DNA of 29,718 nt, taken from the NCBI GenBank assembly GCA_045658965.1, contig JAZOVZ010000010.1, forward strand, positions 1 through 29,718. Direction: 5' to 3'. The position numbers and the translations under genes are program-made. Below the pieces are notes generated by a model. That model made no database searches. It was given only the letters and a program-made list of their open reading frames with translations, and had not been told where the DNA came from. The number at the start of each line of letters is the position of its first letter. Position 1 is the first letter of the stretch. Below are positions 1 to 9,509 of this stretch, in pieces. This stretch comes from SVQP01 sp045658965. GTDB taxonomy: Bacteria > Bacillota > Clostridia > Oscillospirales > CAG-272.

Positions 1-75
1 CGCGCAGCGAATACCACTCGGCGCAAGCCGAATACCACTACGTAGTAATATAACTCGCCGCAGGCGAATAAAACT
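1..75. repeat. Array of four short hairpins separated by a 9-nt linker
   Basis: Four small palindromes are each followed by a 9-nt linker of the form AATAnnACT. The hairpins are at 1-9 (CGC/GCG arms), 19-30 (CGGC-GCAA-GCCG), 37-46 (ACTACGTAGT, which overlaps the preceding linker) and 56-66 (CGCC-GCA-GGCG). The linkers are at 10-18, 31-39, 47-55 and 67-75. Stem sequences differ from unit to unit while pairing and linker are kept. The array runs off the left edge, so its full length is unknown. It lies just beyond the operon terminator and I see no ORF in it. Confidence 0.7.
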
Positions 76-76
76 G

Positions 77-114
77 AAAAACTCCCACTTCTCGATTGAG
101 AAGTGGGAGTTTTT
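77..114. terminator. Bidirectional intrinsic terminator of the MoxR-lipoprotein operon
   Basis: A 17-bp stem (77-93 with 98-114) closes on a 4-nt loop, GATT. An A run on the left arm and a T run on the right arm let it work in either direction. It begins one base after the stop codon of the minus-strand lipoprotein gene, so it most likely ends the long minus-strand operon. Confidence 0.9.
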
Positions 115-115
115 C

Positions 116-3100
116 TTACCAGCCCGCGTAAGGGGTCAGGATAATGGTCTGATCGGCAAGCACCAAGGTAATGGTGTTTGCACTCGGATTGAACGTCATG
201 CTGACGATCTCCGCCAGCGCAGTTCCCGAAACGTCGTCAAGGAAGGTCACGGTGATCTCACCCGTCACGTTATCCACCGCGCTGAGCATATCGGGATAAG
301 TAAAGTTCTCGGCGTTGTAAACGTAGCCCTGATCGCCAAACACAAAGGTGTACAGATAGGTGTCGTCGTTGACCTTGTTGTCAGCAGACACCCAAGTCTC
401 GGTAAAGACGCGATTGGTGTAATTATACTCCAGCAGGATCTGCTCTCTTTGCTCGTCATTGTAGCTCCAGCCAAGCGTTACGGAATACTGCTCGTTGAGC
501 GAAAGCGTATAACCCAGCTCGTCACCGGACACGTGGGTCAGAGCAATCTTTCCATTCTCATAAGCGTAGGAAAGCACCTCTGCCTGCTCACCGCGCTTCA
601 GCGTGACAGTACCCTTGCTTGCCCCTGCACTCTCGGGCGTAAAGGTGACCATGATATGGCTGGAAGAGGTCTGGCTGACGTTATAATCAAAGATGTCTGC
701 CATATAAGAGCCGCTTAAAATCTCGCTCACGGTCGGCTCGGGCACGACCTGCACGGTCAGCGTGGTGGTGATGGCAGGGTTCTCGGTCGAGGTCAGCGTA
801 AGCGTATACGTACCCACGCCTGCAGTAAAGGTGTCGACGTTGATCTGCTGCCCTGCATACGTAATGGCACCATTGCCCAACGTGCCGCCGCTGACGCTTG
901 CCGTAAAGCCCGCGTTTGCTGCCGTGGGATTCGCCATTGCGCCAAAGTACAGCGTTTGTCCTGCGTACAGCGTATAACTCGTGCCTGCGGTAGAGGTAAA
1001 CAGCCCCGAGAAATCCTTATAATAGATGACCGGTGCAAGTCCCTTGAGCTCGGGTGTGCCCACGATGACGGTAAGGGTCTTTGTTACCTTGGTCGAGGTC
1101 ACGGTCAGGGTATACGTGCCTGCGGCAACGCCCTTGACGAACACGTAATCTCCGTTCCAGGAGGTGTAGCTATAGAGCTGGCTGCTCTGTGCGGTCGTGA
1201 AAACGTCCACGTAATCCAGCTTGGCGGTTGCGGTCTCGGGACGGACGTTTGCATAGTACAGATAGATCGATTGACCGGGTTCGAGATAGATGGTGTCGCC
1301 ATACAGCTTTCCCGACGCATCCGCAAAGTCAAAGGACTCAAACAAGAACTTATCAGGGCCGTGCTCATTGACCGCGGTTCTCTCCCCCGTGCTTTGGGTG
1401 ACGACCACCTCATACTCATACTCGGGAGCAGCGTTTGCTGCCACGTAATACTTGCCCTGCTCGTTGACGGCAAACGCGCCGTACACGGTCGAGGTAATGG
1501 TCATTTCGGTGATCACGTCGTCTGACGAGGTGAACCATACCGTAATGAAGTACAAAGAGCCGTAACCGTTATCGTACACAAGCTCAAAGCCGTACGCACC
1601 GCTTGCAGCGTCATAGCGTCCGCGCAGCTCGCTTGCGTTTTCTTGTGCAAAGGCATAGAGATTGTAAAGCAACGCCTCCACACCGTACGCTTCGATATTG
1701 TAGTATATGAAATGTCCGTTGAAGTAATAGCCCGCCATGTTTTCCACCGTGCCGGACTCGGACTCATACATACCGTCGATCATGCGTGCTGCAAAGACAG
1801 AGCCGTCCTCCATCAAGGTAAACCAGCGGTCATAAACGCCGTCGTTGGTGTACAGGTAACCGTCACCAAACTCATAGGTGATGGTTTCAAGCGCAACGTA
1901 GGGCTCGGGGCTATCCTCAAAGTGATAGATGCTGGTATTATTGACCGTACCGCTGTTGACCTTGCCCGCAGAAGCATCCGAGGTGACCTTATCGATCACG
2001 CTCTGCAGGGATGCCGCGCCGCCGCAAACGTCACACTTGCCATCATAGTCCTCGTCAAAGTGCGCCTGCTCATCCTTACGCGCTCCCGTATGCTGACAGG
2101 TTGCCGCGTAATAATGCGAGTCTCCATCCACAGTCAAGCTGTCAGAGAAGGTATGCGTGTGGGAAAGATCCCACGCGTCGCAAGCATCGCAATTGCCGTC
2201 CAGATCGCGGTCCATGTGCGCCTCTTTGTCGGTGGGAGCGATGGTATGCGTGCAGATCACGCCGTGCCAATGGTGGGTGTCGTTATGCGTCCACGCGTCG
2301 CCCACGGGGTGCGCACAGCCGTCGTTATACGGGCAAGTATCGCACGCGCCGTCGTTGTTGGAGTCGGTATGCGCTGCCGCGTCTGCCTTGATCGAGCAGC
2401 CGCAGGTCGCCTCGTGCCAATGTCCCGCATCGTCAAATTTCCACTCGGCATTGTTGTAGGTGTGCTCGTGATCAAGGTAGTCGCACACGTCACACTTTCC
2501 ATCGGCATTCGCATCGCTGTGCTCTGCTCTGTCGGCTTGCGCCATGGTGTGCGTGCAGATCACGCTGTGCCAATGGTGCGTGCCATCCACGCTCCACAAC
2601 GTGCTGTATTCGTGCGTACAGCCGTCGTTATAGGGGCAGACGTCACACGCGCCGTCGTTGTTACCGTCGGTGTGTGCCTGCTCGTCACCCTTGACGCTGT
2701 GACCGCAATCCGCCTCGTGCCAATGCTTTTGCGCATCAAAGACATACTCGGTCTTATAGGTATGGGTATGCGCGGGATCAGCCCATGCGCACACGTCACA
2801 CGCACCGTCGTTATCCGCGTCGCTATGCGCCTGGGCATCCAATTTTACGTCGTGTCCGCAGGTCGCACCGTGCCAGTGCCCCTGGGCATCCGACAGCCAT
2901 GCTTCTGCATTGGCGGGGTGCTCACAGCCGCTGCCGTGACCGCAAACGTCACAGGCGTCGTTGTTGTCCTCGTCCTTGTGCGCGCCAAGGGCATCCTTGA
3001 CGTCATGTCCGCAAGCGGAATCGTGCCAATGGTTCTCGGCATCGCTGCTCCACGACTCGGCAAAATTATGCTCGTGGTCGCTGCCGTACGCGCAGATATC

Positions 3101-3316
3101 GCAAACACCGTCATTCTCGGCATCCACGTGCGTGCCCACGTTGGCTTTTTCGTCGGTATGCTCGCAGGTAGCGGCATACCAATGCGAGTCGGCGTCAAAG
3201 GACCACGCGTCCGCATAGCTATGCGTATGTGCATCGGGCTCGCCGCCCTTGTCGCAAGCAACGAATGCAAGCGTCAAAGCAAGACAAGCACAAACAAGTA
3301 AGCAAATTCTTCTCAT
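116..3316 (-). CDS. Large surface lipoprotein with eight His/Cys/Asp repeats and a beta-rich C-terminal part
   Basis: The 1066-aa product has a lipoprotein signal peptide: MRR, a hydrophobic core, then a lipobox-like FVAC with Cys21 as the expected lipidated residue. Residues about 30-424 hold eight units of about 50 aa. Each has an (H/C)xH start, a W or Y about five residues on, HW(H/Y)xxxC(x)H in the middle, and an end of the form HxDxxxDGxCDxC. The last motif resembles a DxDxDG calcium loop fused to a CxxC pair. The rest looks beta-rich, with Ig-like stretches near residues 680-880 (for example GTYTLTVTST and GTYTLTLTSTENP). The start is supported by GGAGG upstream. It is the last gene of the operon, 18 nt after the preceding lipoprotein gene. 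Function is unknown. Metal binding outside the membrane is inferred from the ligand pattern. Confidence 0.85.
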   Translation of the reverse strand: MRRICLLVCACLALTLAFVACDKGGEPDAHTHSYADAWSFDADSHWYAATCEHTDEKANVGTHVDAENDGVCDICAYGSDHEHNFAESWSSDAENHWHDSACGHDVKDALGAHKDEDNNDACDVCGHGSGCEHPANAEAWLSDAQGHWHGATCGHDVKLDAQAHSDADNDGACDVCAWADPAHTHTYKTEYVFDAQKHWHEADCGHSVKGDEQAHTDGNNDGACDVCPYNDGCTHEYSTLWSVDGTHHWHSVICTHTMAQADRAEHSDANADGKCDVCDYLDHEHTYNNAEWKFDDAGHWHEATCGCSIKADAAAHTDSNNDGACDTCPYNDGCAHPVGDAWTHNDTHHWHGVICTHTIAPTDKEAHMDRDLDGNCDACDAWDLSHTHTFSDSLTVDGDSHYYAATCQHTGARKDEQAHFDEDYDGKCDVCGGAASLQSVIDKVTSDASAGKVNSGTVNNTSIYHFEDSPEPYVALETITYEFGDGYLYTNDGVYDRWFTLMEDGSVFAARMIDGMYESESGTVENMAGYYFNGHFIYYNIEAYGVEALLYNLYAFAQENASELRGRYDAASGAYGFELVYDNGYGSLYFITVWFTSSDDVITEMTITSTVYGAFAVNEQGKYYVAANAAPEYEYEVVVTQSTGERTAVNEHGPDKFLFESFDFADASGKLYGDTIYLEPGQSIYLYYANVRPETATAKLDYVDVFTTAQSSQLYSYTSWNGDYVFVKGVAAGTYTLTVTSTKVTKTLTVIVGTPELKGLAPVIYYKDFSGLFTSTAGTSYTLYAGQTLYFGAMANPTAANAGFTASVSGGTLGNGAITYAGQQINVDTFTAGVGTYTLTLTSTENPAITTTLTVQVVPEPTVSEILSGSYMADIFDYNVSQTSSSHIMVTFTPESAGASKGTVTLKRGEQAEVLSYAYENGKIALTHVSGDELGYTLSLNEQYSVTLGWSYNDEQREQILLEYNYTNRVFTETWVSADNKVNDDTYLYTFVFGDQGYVYNAENFTYPDMLSAVDNVTGEITVTFLDDVSGTALAEIVSMTFNPSANTITLVLADQTIILTPYAGW

Positions 3317-3334
3317 ATTTGCCTCCTATCCTTG

Positions 3335-5050
3335 TTAATCATTCGTATAGTAGCCGCAAGCGAATAACCATTGGTCATCCTCCATTGCGTCCACCTTGAT
3401 ATTCGGGTTTTCCTCTACCCAGCCGTTGCCGTCACGGAACAAAAGCTGAGAGATACTGTATTCCTGTAAAAATTCCTTGAGCTCGGGAGTGACGGGGAAT
3501 TTGCCGTCACGGTTGGTCACGTCGGCGTATCCAAGCCCGCGCATCTGCAAAGGATCCAGCCGTCTGCAATCCGCATGGCAATGCGGGCAGGTATATAAGC
3601 ACGCGCCCTCGCATCTGCCCTGCGTGCGGCAGGGGCAATTTAACCCGCAGAAGTAAGGACCCAAATCGAGGCTGGGCGGATCAACCAAAAGCGCATCGTA
3701 GCCCTCGATAAACTGCTTATAATTACGCGTACCGGACGCCACGGTCAACGCCTTGTTGCCCCTGTACTCGATCATATTGAAGGACGTGTCAAGAAACCTG
3801 CAGGGTGCGGTGATATCGGCATACAGCATAGGACCGAAGCCGTCGGTATCGGCATATTTTTTCTCGTCGTACACATGGTACACACCGGTATTGGGATTGA
3901 GCTTATAGCAATCCCCGTCAAACACGTTTCTGCCGCCCGCAGAGATCTCTGCGCCAACGTATCTGCCCGACTCATCATAGATGCCGCGCAGATAGCTTGC
4001 CACCGCGGCAAAGCGGCTCTCGCGCATGACGGCATACAGATTTTGGATCGATTGCGGGAACTGCTGCTCGTCGGTGCTGAACTTGAGTGCTTTGAGCGCC
4101 TCGTAGGTCTGCGTGCCCTGTGCGCCGTACACGCCCACGCATTCACAGAATTGCTGCTCGGACATGCTGCAAAGCTGCACTATATGCCCGAACATGAGTG
4201 CATACATATCGGTAGGCACCTGCATGACCGATACGGTATCCTGTCTGTTATAAGTGGACTCCAACTGAATGGAAAAATCCACGGTCTGCGGAAACTCGTC
4301 GCTCTTGGCGTCAAGTCTGATCGCAAAGGTGAATACAGAGCCGATCTCGTCGTCATCCACGCGCATCTCGTAACAGAAATTCTTGGTATACCCATTCTCC
4401 GCACCGCCGCCGTCCTGCTCGTGATCGAACAGCTTGAACTGCGAAGAGCCGATATACACCATCAGCACCGGATTATACTGCTGTGCGGCAGTATCCACCA
4501 AGGATTTTAGCACGTACGTGCCGGACGAGGTGGGAATAAACTCGAAAAAGATCTGCTGCCCTGCGCGCGCGTACTGTGCACGGTAGTAGCCGGTCTTTTT
4601 CAGCGCAATGCAATGGTACTCGTCCGCCCCCGCACCGCGCGGCACCTCCACGCGCTGCAGCTCGATCTCCACGTCCCTTCCCTGCACCGTGGCAGTATAG
4701 GCGTTGGGATCGTAGGTGTACCCCTCGGGCAGACCCGACAGCGTGACGCGATAGTCACCGTCCAGATCCTCTATGGCAGCCTTGCCGTTTTGCAAAGGTG
4801 CTGTATGATAGCTGTAGCCGTCCGTCCACTGTGCCACAAGACCGTCGGTCGCGGTAAAGATCTTACCGTTATGCGTCAGCGTGACCGTATAGGGGGCTTT
4901 TTCCTGCTCGGTTTCGGTTTCGGGCGCGGTGGTCTCTGCTTCGGTCGTCTCGGTCCCGCTCGGAGAGTCGATCGCCTGGTTATACTGTCCGCACGCGCAA
5001 AGTCCCAGCAGTGCAGCCAGCACAAGGCTGATACAAATTTGTTTTTTCAT
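3335..5050 (-). CDS. Lipoprotein with a C-terminal eight-cysteine cluster
   Basis: The 571-aa product has a signal peptide ending in a lipobox (LGLCAC, Cys20 or so), then a Ser/Thr/Glu-rich linker (residues about 28-50) typical of a spacer between membrane anchor and folded domain. A beta-rich middle part follows. Near residues 466-494 there are eight cysteines and a histidine in under 30 residues (FCGLNCPC ... CEGACLYTCPHCHADC), which looks like a metal-binding or multi-disulfide knot. AAAGGAGAG lies just upstream of the start. It sits 15 nt after the double-VWA gene and 18 nt before the repeat lipoprotein, so it is part of the same operon. I do not recognise a named family. A surface role partnered with the VWA proteins is inference. 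Confidence 0.8.
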   Translation of the reverse strand: MKKQICISLVLAALLGLCACGQYNQAIDSPSGTETTEAETTAPETETEQEKAPYTVTLTHNGKIFTATDGLVAQWTDGYSYHTAPLQNGKAAIEDLDGDYRVTLSGLPEGYTYDPNAYTATVQGRDVEIELQRVEVPRGAGADEYHCIALKKTGYYRAQYARAGQQIFFEFIPTSSGTYVLKSLVDTAAQQYNPVLMVYIGSSQFKLFDHEQDGGGAENGYTKNFCYEMRVDDDEIGSVFTFAIRLDAKSDEFPQTVDFSIQLESTYNRQDTVSVMQVPTDMYALMFGHIVQLCSMSEQQFCECVGVYGAQGTQTYEALKALKFSTDEQQFPQSIQNLYAVMRESRFAAVASYLRGIYDESGRYVGAEISAGGRNVFDGDCYKLNPNTGVYHVYDEKKYADTDGFGPMLYADITAPCRFLDTSFNMIEYRGNKALTVASGTRNYKQFIEGYDALLVDPPSLDLGPYFCGLNCPCRTQGRCEGACLYTCPHCHADCRRLDPLQMRGLGYADVTNRDGKFPVTPELKEFLQEYSISQLLFRDGNGWVEENPNIKVDAMEDDQWLFACGYYTND

Positions 5051-5065
5051 ATCTGCACTCTCCTT

Positions 5066-7681
5066 TCACGCACGCTTTTTGAACCGAAGCAGGCTCTTGA
5101 TATCGTTTTTGGTGATCTTGCGGACGATAATGTCTACAATATACAGCACCGCAGCCGCGATCAGCAGCGGAACGGTGAAGTAAACGGAATAGGTGTCGAG
5201 TCGGTCGGGATCGTTTTCAAGCGCGGGAACACTCCCCTCGCTGACCGTTCCTCTGTCGCGCACCGCATTGTGCAGCTCGGCAGAATCAAAGGTCACGAAC
5301 GCATCGTACTCGGGCGAATAGGAGATATTGAACACCGATTCCGAGGTAAAGGTATGGTCGTCGTACGCATACGTGATCTCTATGCGGTACTTGCCCACGG
5401 CACTTGCCGCAAGCTCGTGCGCATAACGCTGCGAATCAAATATGGGGCTGACCTCGATGACCTGTCCGTCGGGGGCGGTCACGCGCATTTGCACGGTAGC
5501 GTACGGGTTGAGCGTTGCGGGGATCATTTCCACGCGTGCGTTGGTACCGTCGTAGGATACGTACAGCGTGTAAGGATAATCAACGCGTTCGGTGGGCGTG
5601 TTCGTCACGGCTACAGCGGTAAGCATGCGCATACCGTCCTCGCCCTGCCAATCCTTTGCCCAATCTCCGCTCACGGTACTCGTAAAGCAAGCCACTCTGC
5701 CGTTGCCGTATTTCCAATACGCATACAGCGGCGCGTCCACGGTGCCTCCGCTCGCCTTGGTATACGGCACGGTCAGCACAACTTTGGCACTTGCCTTTGC
5801 CTTGGCGTACACGTAACCGTACACGTCGGGCAGATAGGAAATGCCCTTGACGGCATCGTCGCCCGCATTTTCGATGGTCACGGGAGATTGCTTTTGGATC
5901 ACGGTTTCGGTCATCTCATCGGCAACTTCACCGAAAATCAGCTCATCCAGGTCTCTTTCGTCCTGCAGCCAGTAATATCTGCCGCGTCCGTATTCCGCGA
6001 TTCTTTTCATATTTTCGGTGCCCTCTTGGCAGCTGGTATTGATGACCGTGGTCACGATACCCGCCTGATACAGCTGATTTGCCATATCTGCGGCGTCATC
6101 CGGCTCTGCCGAATACGACATACCGTCGCTGATCAGCACCACCTGCTTTTCCGAGAAGGAAAGCGACTGCATCTGCCCAAACGCCGCCTTGAGTGCCGCA
6201 CCGATGACCGTGCCCTGCGTGGGCTCGATGCCATTGATGATCTCGGCAACACGCTCCTTATTGGCTGCCTCGGTGGGCATCTGCTCGATATACACCTCAC
6301 CCGAGAAGGAGACCACCATGACGTAGTCCTCGGGGTTGAGAAGCTCCAGAAACTTGACCGCCGCCTTTTTGGTCATGATCAGTCTGGACGCCATCTGCAT
6401 GGAGCGCGAGGAGTCCAGGACCAGACAATACAGCTTGGGATCTGCATCGTTGTTGCCAAATCGCACGGGCAGCATATCCTCAAGTGCACCAAGCGTATCG
6501 TCGGTCTTGTTCTGAATATACGTATCTCCGAGAGTGATCAGACTCTTGCCGAACAGCGACACGACCTTATCCACGCTTTCCACGAAAGCAGTATAGTTTT
6601 TCAGCTCGCGCACGTCAGCGTTTGACAGCACGATCTGGTCGTAAACGCAAAGCTGCTCGACCGTGCAGGGCACGTTCGGATCGCCCACGTACGCATCGAT
6701 CTGCGCGTTTGCACCGTAAATGCGCGCTAACGCGTCCGCATCACTCTGCAACGAGGTGATCACCAGCACGCGCAAGGTCTCTCTCACGCGCTGCGTAAAG
6801 AAATACGCGTTATTATGCGGAGATACGTCCCCCTGCGCATCCACGCGCACCTCGTAGTCAAATTCACCTGCCGACGAGGTGTCGGTATGGAAGGTAACAA
6901 GGTTGTAGCCTATGTCCAAGGAAACAGCCTTTTGCGCAAGCTGCGCACCGCCCATCGAAAGCGTGACGACGGCATCGGTCTTGGCGCTGCTCTGCACCAG
7001 TACGGTTGCCGCGGTGGGATGATCAAGATAGGTCGCGGGCGTATGCTCCACACCGCCGATCTGCACCTCGGTCACGCCCTCGCCCACGTTGTTATCCACG
7101 TACACGGTGTCCAGCGCGATATTTTCTGCATACAGATGCTCGACTGCCGAGATCAGCGCACTTGCGCCGTCCGCATTGGTCTGCTTGCCGTCGGTCAGCA
7201 GCACCACGCGCTTGATCACGTCATCGCCAAAGAGCGTTGCGGCATACTCCAACGCCCCCGCAATATCGGTAGCGCTGTCATCCGCTCCGCTGTCCTTGAC
7301 GCTCGGCAGGGGCTCTTCTCCCGCTTTTTGGACGCAAACTGCATCCTTGCCGAAGCAAACAAGACCCACGGTACTGTTTTCGGGCAGCTTTTGCTGCAGC
7401 TCGGTAATATACGTATCGATCAGATCGAGATTTCGGTTTGCAGAGTAAGAAACGTCCGCCACCACGTACACCTCGGTCTTGGTCATCACCGTCACGCTTG
7501 CCATACCGGCAAGCGCAGGCACCACCAACGCCACGATCAGCAAATGCAGGATCAGCGAGGTGACGGTGTGTGCATTTTTATTGTCCTTTTTGATGGCTAT
7601 GCAGTATGGCACGATCACCGCTGCCAAAAGCGGTACGGCGAGCAGCAAAAGCCACGGATTATCGAAGCTGATATTTCTCAT
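5066..7681 (-). CDS. Membrane protein with two VWA domains and a GATase-like middle region
   Basis: I start it at the ATG at 7681 (871 aa, MRNISFDNPW), because an earlier in-frame ATG lies deep inside the upstream gene and lacks a ribosome site. Two membrane segments come first (about 9-28 and 42-62). A first VWA domain follows, with MIDAS residues D76-V-S78-Y-S80 and TDG near 162. Residues about 300-395 resemble the class I glutamine-amidotransferase-like fold often found in such proteins, with no visible catalytic cysteine motif. A second VWA domain has DSSRSM near 419 and SDG near 519. One C-terminal membrane segment lies at about 834-855. The start overlaps the upstream VWA gene by 23 nt, implying translational coupling. 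Its likely role is a MoxR-linked membrane partner; its substrate is unknown. Confidence 0.88.
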   Translation of the reverse strand: MRNISFDNPWLLLLAVPLLAAVIVPYCIAIKKDNKNAHTVTSLILHLLIVALVVPALAGMASVTVMTKTEVYVVADVSYSANRNLDLIDTYITELQQKLPENSTVGLVCFGKDAVCVQKAGEEPLPSVKDSGADDSATDIAGALEYAATLFGDDVIKRVVLLTDGKQTNADGASALISAVEHLYAENIALDTVYVDNNVGEGVTEVQIGGVEHTPATYLDHPTAATVLVQSSAKTDAVVTLSMGGAQLAQKAVSLDIGYNLVTFHTDTSSAGEFDYEVRVDAQGDVSPHNNAYFFTQRVRETLRVLVITSLQSDADALARIYGANAQIDAYVGDPNVPCTVEQLCVYDQIVLSNADVRELKNYTAFVESVDKVVSLFGKSLITLGDTYIQNKTDDTLGALEDMLPVRFGNNDADPKLYCLVLDSSRSMQMASRLIMTKKAAVKFLELLNPEDYVMVVSFSGEVYIEQMPTEAANKERVAEIINGIEPTQGTVIGAALKAAFGQMQSLSFSEKQVVLISDGMSYSAEPDDAADMANQLYQAGIVTTVINTSCQEGTENMKRIAEYGRGRYYWLQDERDLDELIFGEVADEMTETVIQKQSPVTIENAGDDAVKGISYLPDVYGYVYAKAKASAKVVLTVPYTKASGGTVDAPLYAYWKYGNGRVACFTSTVSGDWAKDWQGEDGMRMLTAVAVTNTPTERVDYPYTLYVSYDGTNARVEMIPATLNPYATVQMRVTAPDGQVIEVSPIFDSQRYAHELAASAVGKYRIEITYAYDDHTFTSESVFNISYSPEYDAFVTFDSAELHNAVRDRGTVSEGSVPALENDPDRLDTYSVYFTVPLLIAAAVLYIVDIIVRKITKNDIKSLLRFKKRA

Positions 7682-9509
7682 AGCAATACACCACCCAATC
7701 TGCCGCAAACAGCAAAGCAAGTAAAATGAAAACCAAAGTCAACGCGTCGTATCTGCCGTCAAAGCTCCCCTCGGTGGCAGTTCCCTGCAAGGAAAGCAGC
7801 TTTTCGGCAACCACGGGATTGCGCTCCGCCTCGGGAACGCCCGCGTGCAGATAAAACGTGCGGGGCGAGCCGCCCACCGTGACGGTCACGGTATATACGC
7901 CCGCCTCTGCGGGCACAAAGCTTGCCACGGCACTCTCACAGCTCAGATAATGCACCTGCCCCGAAGGCGCATCCACACGAATGCTCTCGGTGTTGGCAAG
8001 CAGATTGATCTGTACCTCCTCACCGCAAATAAAGCTGTTTTGCTCCAGCACGGCGGGGAAAGAATACTCTGCAAGATTGCGCACAAGCATGACGAAATCC
8101 ATGCGCATGGCAATATTGGAATTATGCAGATCAAAGGCAAAGACCGCAAGGCGGTTGCCCAGCGCGGTCGTGCCCGCAAACACAACGGGATTGCCTTGGT
8201 AGGACATCAGCGTTGCAAACTTGCGGTACATGCCGCATTTGACATAGCCCGTTACGTGCACCTCTTCACCCGTCATATCGCGCGTCAGCTCCTGCACCAT
8301 GGAGGTGCTTTGGCGCGAAAGCTCCAGCACGCCCGCCTCGGCTAAGGTCATCTCACCCTGCACCGAAAAGCCGAGATCATCTGCGCTGGACGTGGGATTG
8401 ATCAGCCAGATCGCACCGTCCCCGGGCATGCTTGCAGGCATAAAGGTATCGAAAATATAAAGTCCGTAGCCAAGATCGTTGTGGTATTCCTCGGTCGATT
8501 TGACCGTGATATTGGTCTTGCCCACAGCTCCCAGAGCCGCCTCGATAAAGAAGGGACGGTCGCTGACCAGCAGGATCTTGTACGCTGCGTCGCTTTGCAG
8601 ATCAAACAGCACCACGCTGTTATCACTTGCCAGCACGTCCCCGTTGGCGATCTGCACGCGCAAGGAGGTAAACTCGGCAATCTTGGCAGAAAGCTGGAAG
8701 GGCGTTGCCTTCTCGCGCTTGGTCACCACGGTATTGGTCGCCAATGCAGTCTGTCCGTCGTCGGCGTACAGCTCCAGCGCCAGCGTGGCGTCTGAGCGAT
8801 AGGAGGTCACGTAGCCGCTCACGGTCACGGTCTCGCCCTGCACCGTGTAGCTCACACCGTCCAGCGCGTAATTCTGCGCGCTCTCGTCACACAGGCGGAT
8901 CAGCTCGATATTGTCGTGCGTCTGGTATCCCCTGTCGGTCACCAGATATACGTCCGTGCCGCTGTTCTCTGCGAAATACGCCTGCGCCAGAGCTTGCGCG
9001 TCCGCAAGCGTTGCATCGGAATAGCTGCAGGAAAGTCCTGCAAGCAACGCCTTGGCGGCGTCCTTGTTCTCGGTTTTTTCAAATACGGTCGTAGTCTTTT
9101 GTGCGGCATGGATCAAGGTAAAGGTCGAGCCGTCGGCAGCGTCGTCGATCATATCCGCAATGCGCTGCTTGCCGATCTCATAGCGGCTCACGCCGTCCTC
9201 ATGCTCCATCTGCATACTGCCCGAGCCGTCCAGAATAAAGCAGTAATCGCGTGCCGCACCCGGTACCGTCAGCACGGGGTGCGCAATGGTCAAGGAGATC
9301 GCCAGCACGCAAAGGATCTGCAAGAGCAGGCTGATCAAGCCCGTCAGGCGCGAAAGCGGATTTTTCTTTTTGAGAAACCGCTCGCTGAGCTTCCACAGAT
9401 ACGTGGACGATACCGTTTGCTCGGTATACTTGCTCTTGATGATATAAATGACGATCAGTACGGGAATGCCCAAAAGCCCCAAAAGTCCTAAAGGATACAG
9501 AAAGGTCAT
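7659..9509 (-). CDS. BatA-like VWA membrane protein
   Basis: The ATG at 9509 (616 aa, MTFLYPLGLL) overlaps the stop of the DUF58 gene as ATGA, so it is preferred to an upstream in-frame ATG at 9605. An N-terminal BatA-like module has two membrane segments (about 8-24 and 56-78) separated by a basic stretch. A VWA domain follows, with the MIDAS motif D94-G-S96-G-S98 and a later TD pair (VYLVTDRGY). A long beta-rich region leads to a C-terminal membrane segment near 590-610. Family knowledge: BatA-type proteins are encoded beside moxR and DUF58 genes and are thought to act with them in envelope functions. It is the fourth gene of the operon. Confidence 0.9.
   Translation of the reverse strand: MTFLYPLGLLGLLGIPVLIVIYIIKSKYTEQTVSSTYLWKLSERFLKKKNPLSRLTGLISLLLQILCVLAISLTIAHPVLTVPGAARDYCFILDGSGSMQMEHEDGVSRYEIGKQRIADMIDDAADGSTFTLIHAAQKTTTVFEKTENKDAAKALLAGLSCSYSDATLADAQALAQAYFAENSGTDVYLVTDRGYQTHDNIELIRLCDESAQNYALDGVSYTVQGETVTVSGYVTSYRSDATLALELYADDGQTALATNTVVTKREKATPFQLSAKIAEFTSLRVQIANGDVLASDNSVVLFDLQSDAAYKILLVSDRPFFIEAALGAVGKTNITVKSTEEYHNDLGYGLYIFDTFMPASMPGDGAIWLINPTSSADDLGFSVQGEMTLAEAGVLELSRQSTSMVQELTRDMTGEEVHVTGYVKCGMYRKFATLMSYQGNPVVFAGTTALGNRLAVFAFDLHNSNIAMRMDFVMLVRNLAEYSFPAVLEQNSFICGEEVQINLLANTESIRVDAPSGQVHYLSCESAVASFVPAEAGVYTVTVTVGGSPRTFYLHAGVPEAERNPVVAEKLLSLQGTATEGSFDGRYDALTLVFILLALLFAADWVVYCYEKYQLR

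Noticed and set aside
1643..3301. 552-aa plus-strand open frame opposite the repeat lipoprotein
   Set aside because: Its repeated pattern mirrors the His/Cys repeats of the real gene, and it has no ribosome site or promoter.
4613..6625. 670-aa plus-strand open frame opposite the Cys-cluster lipoprotein and double-VWA genes
   Set aside because: It crosses the junction of two clear minus-strand genes and has no recognisable domain.
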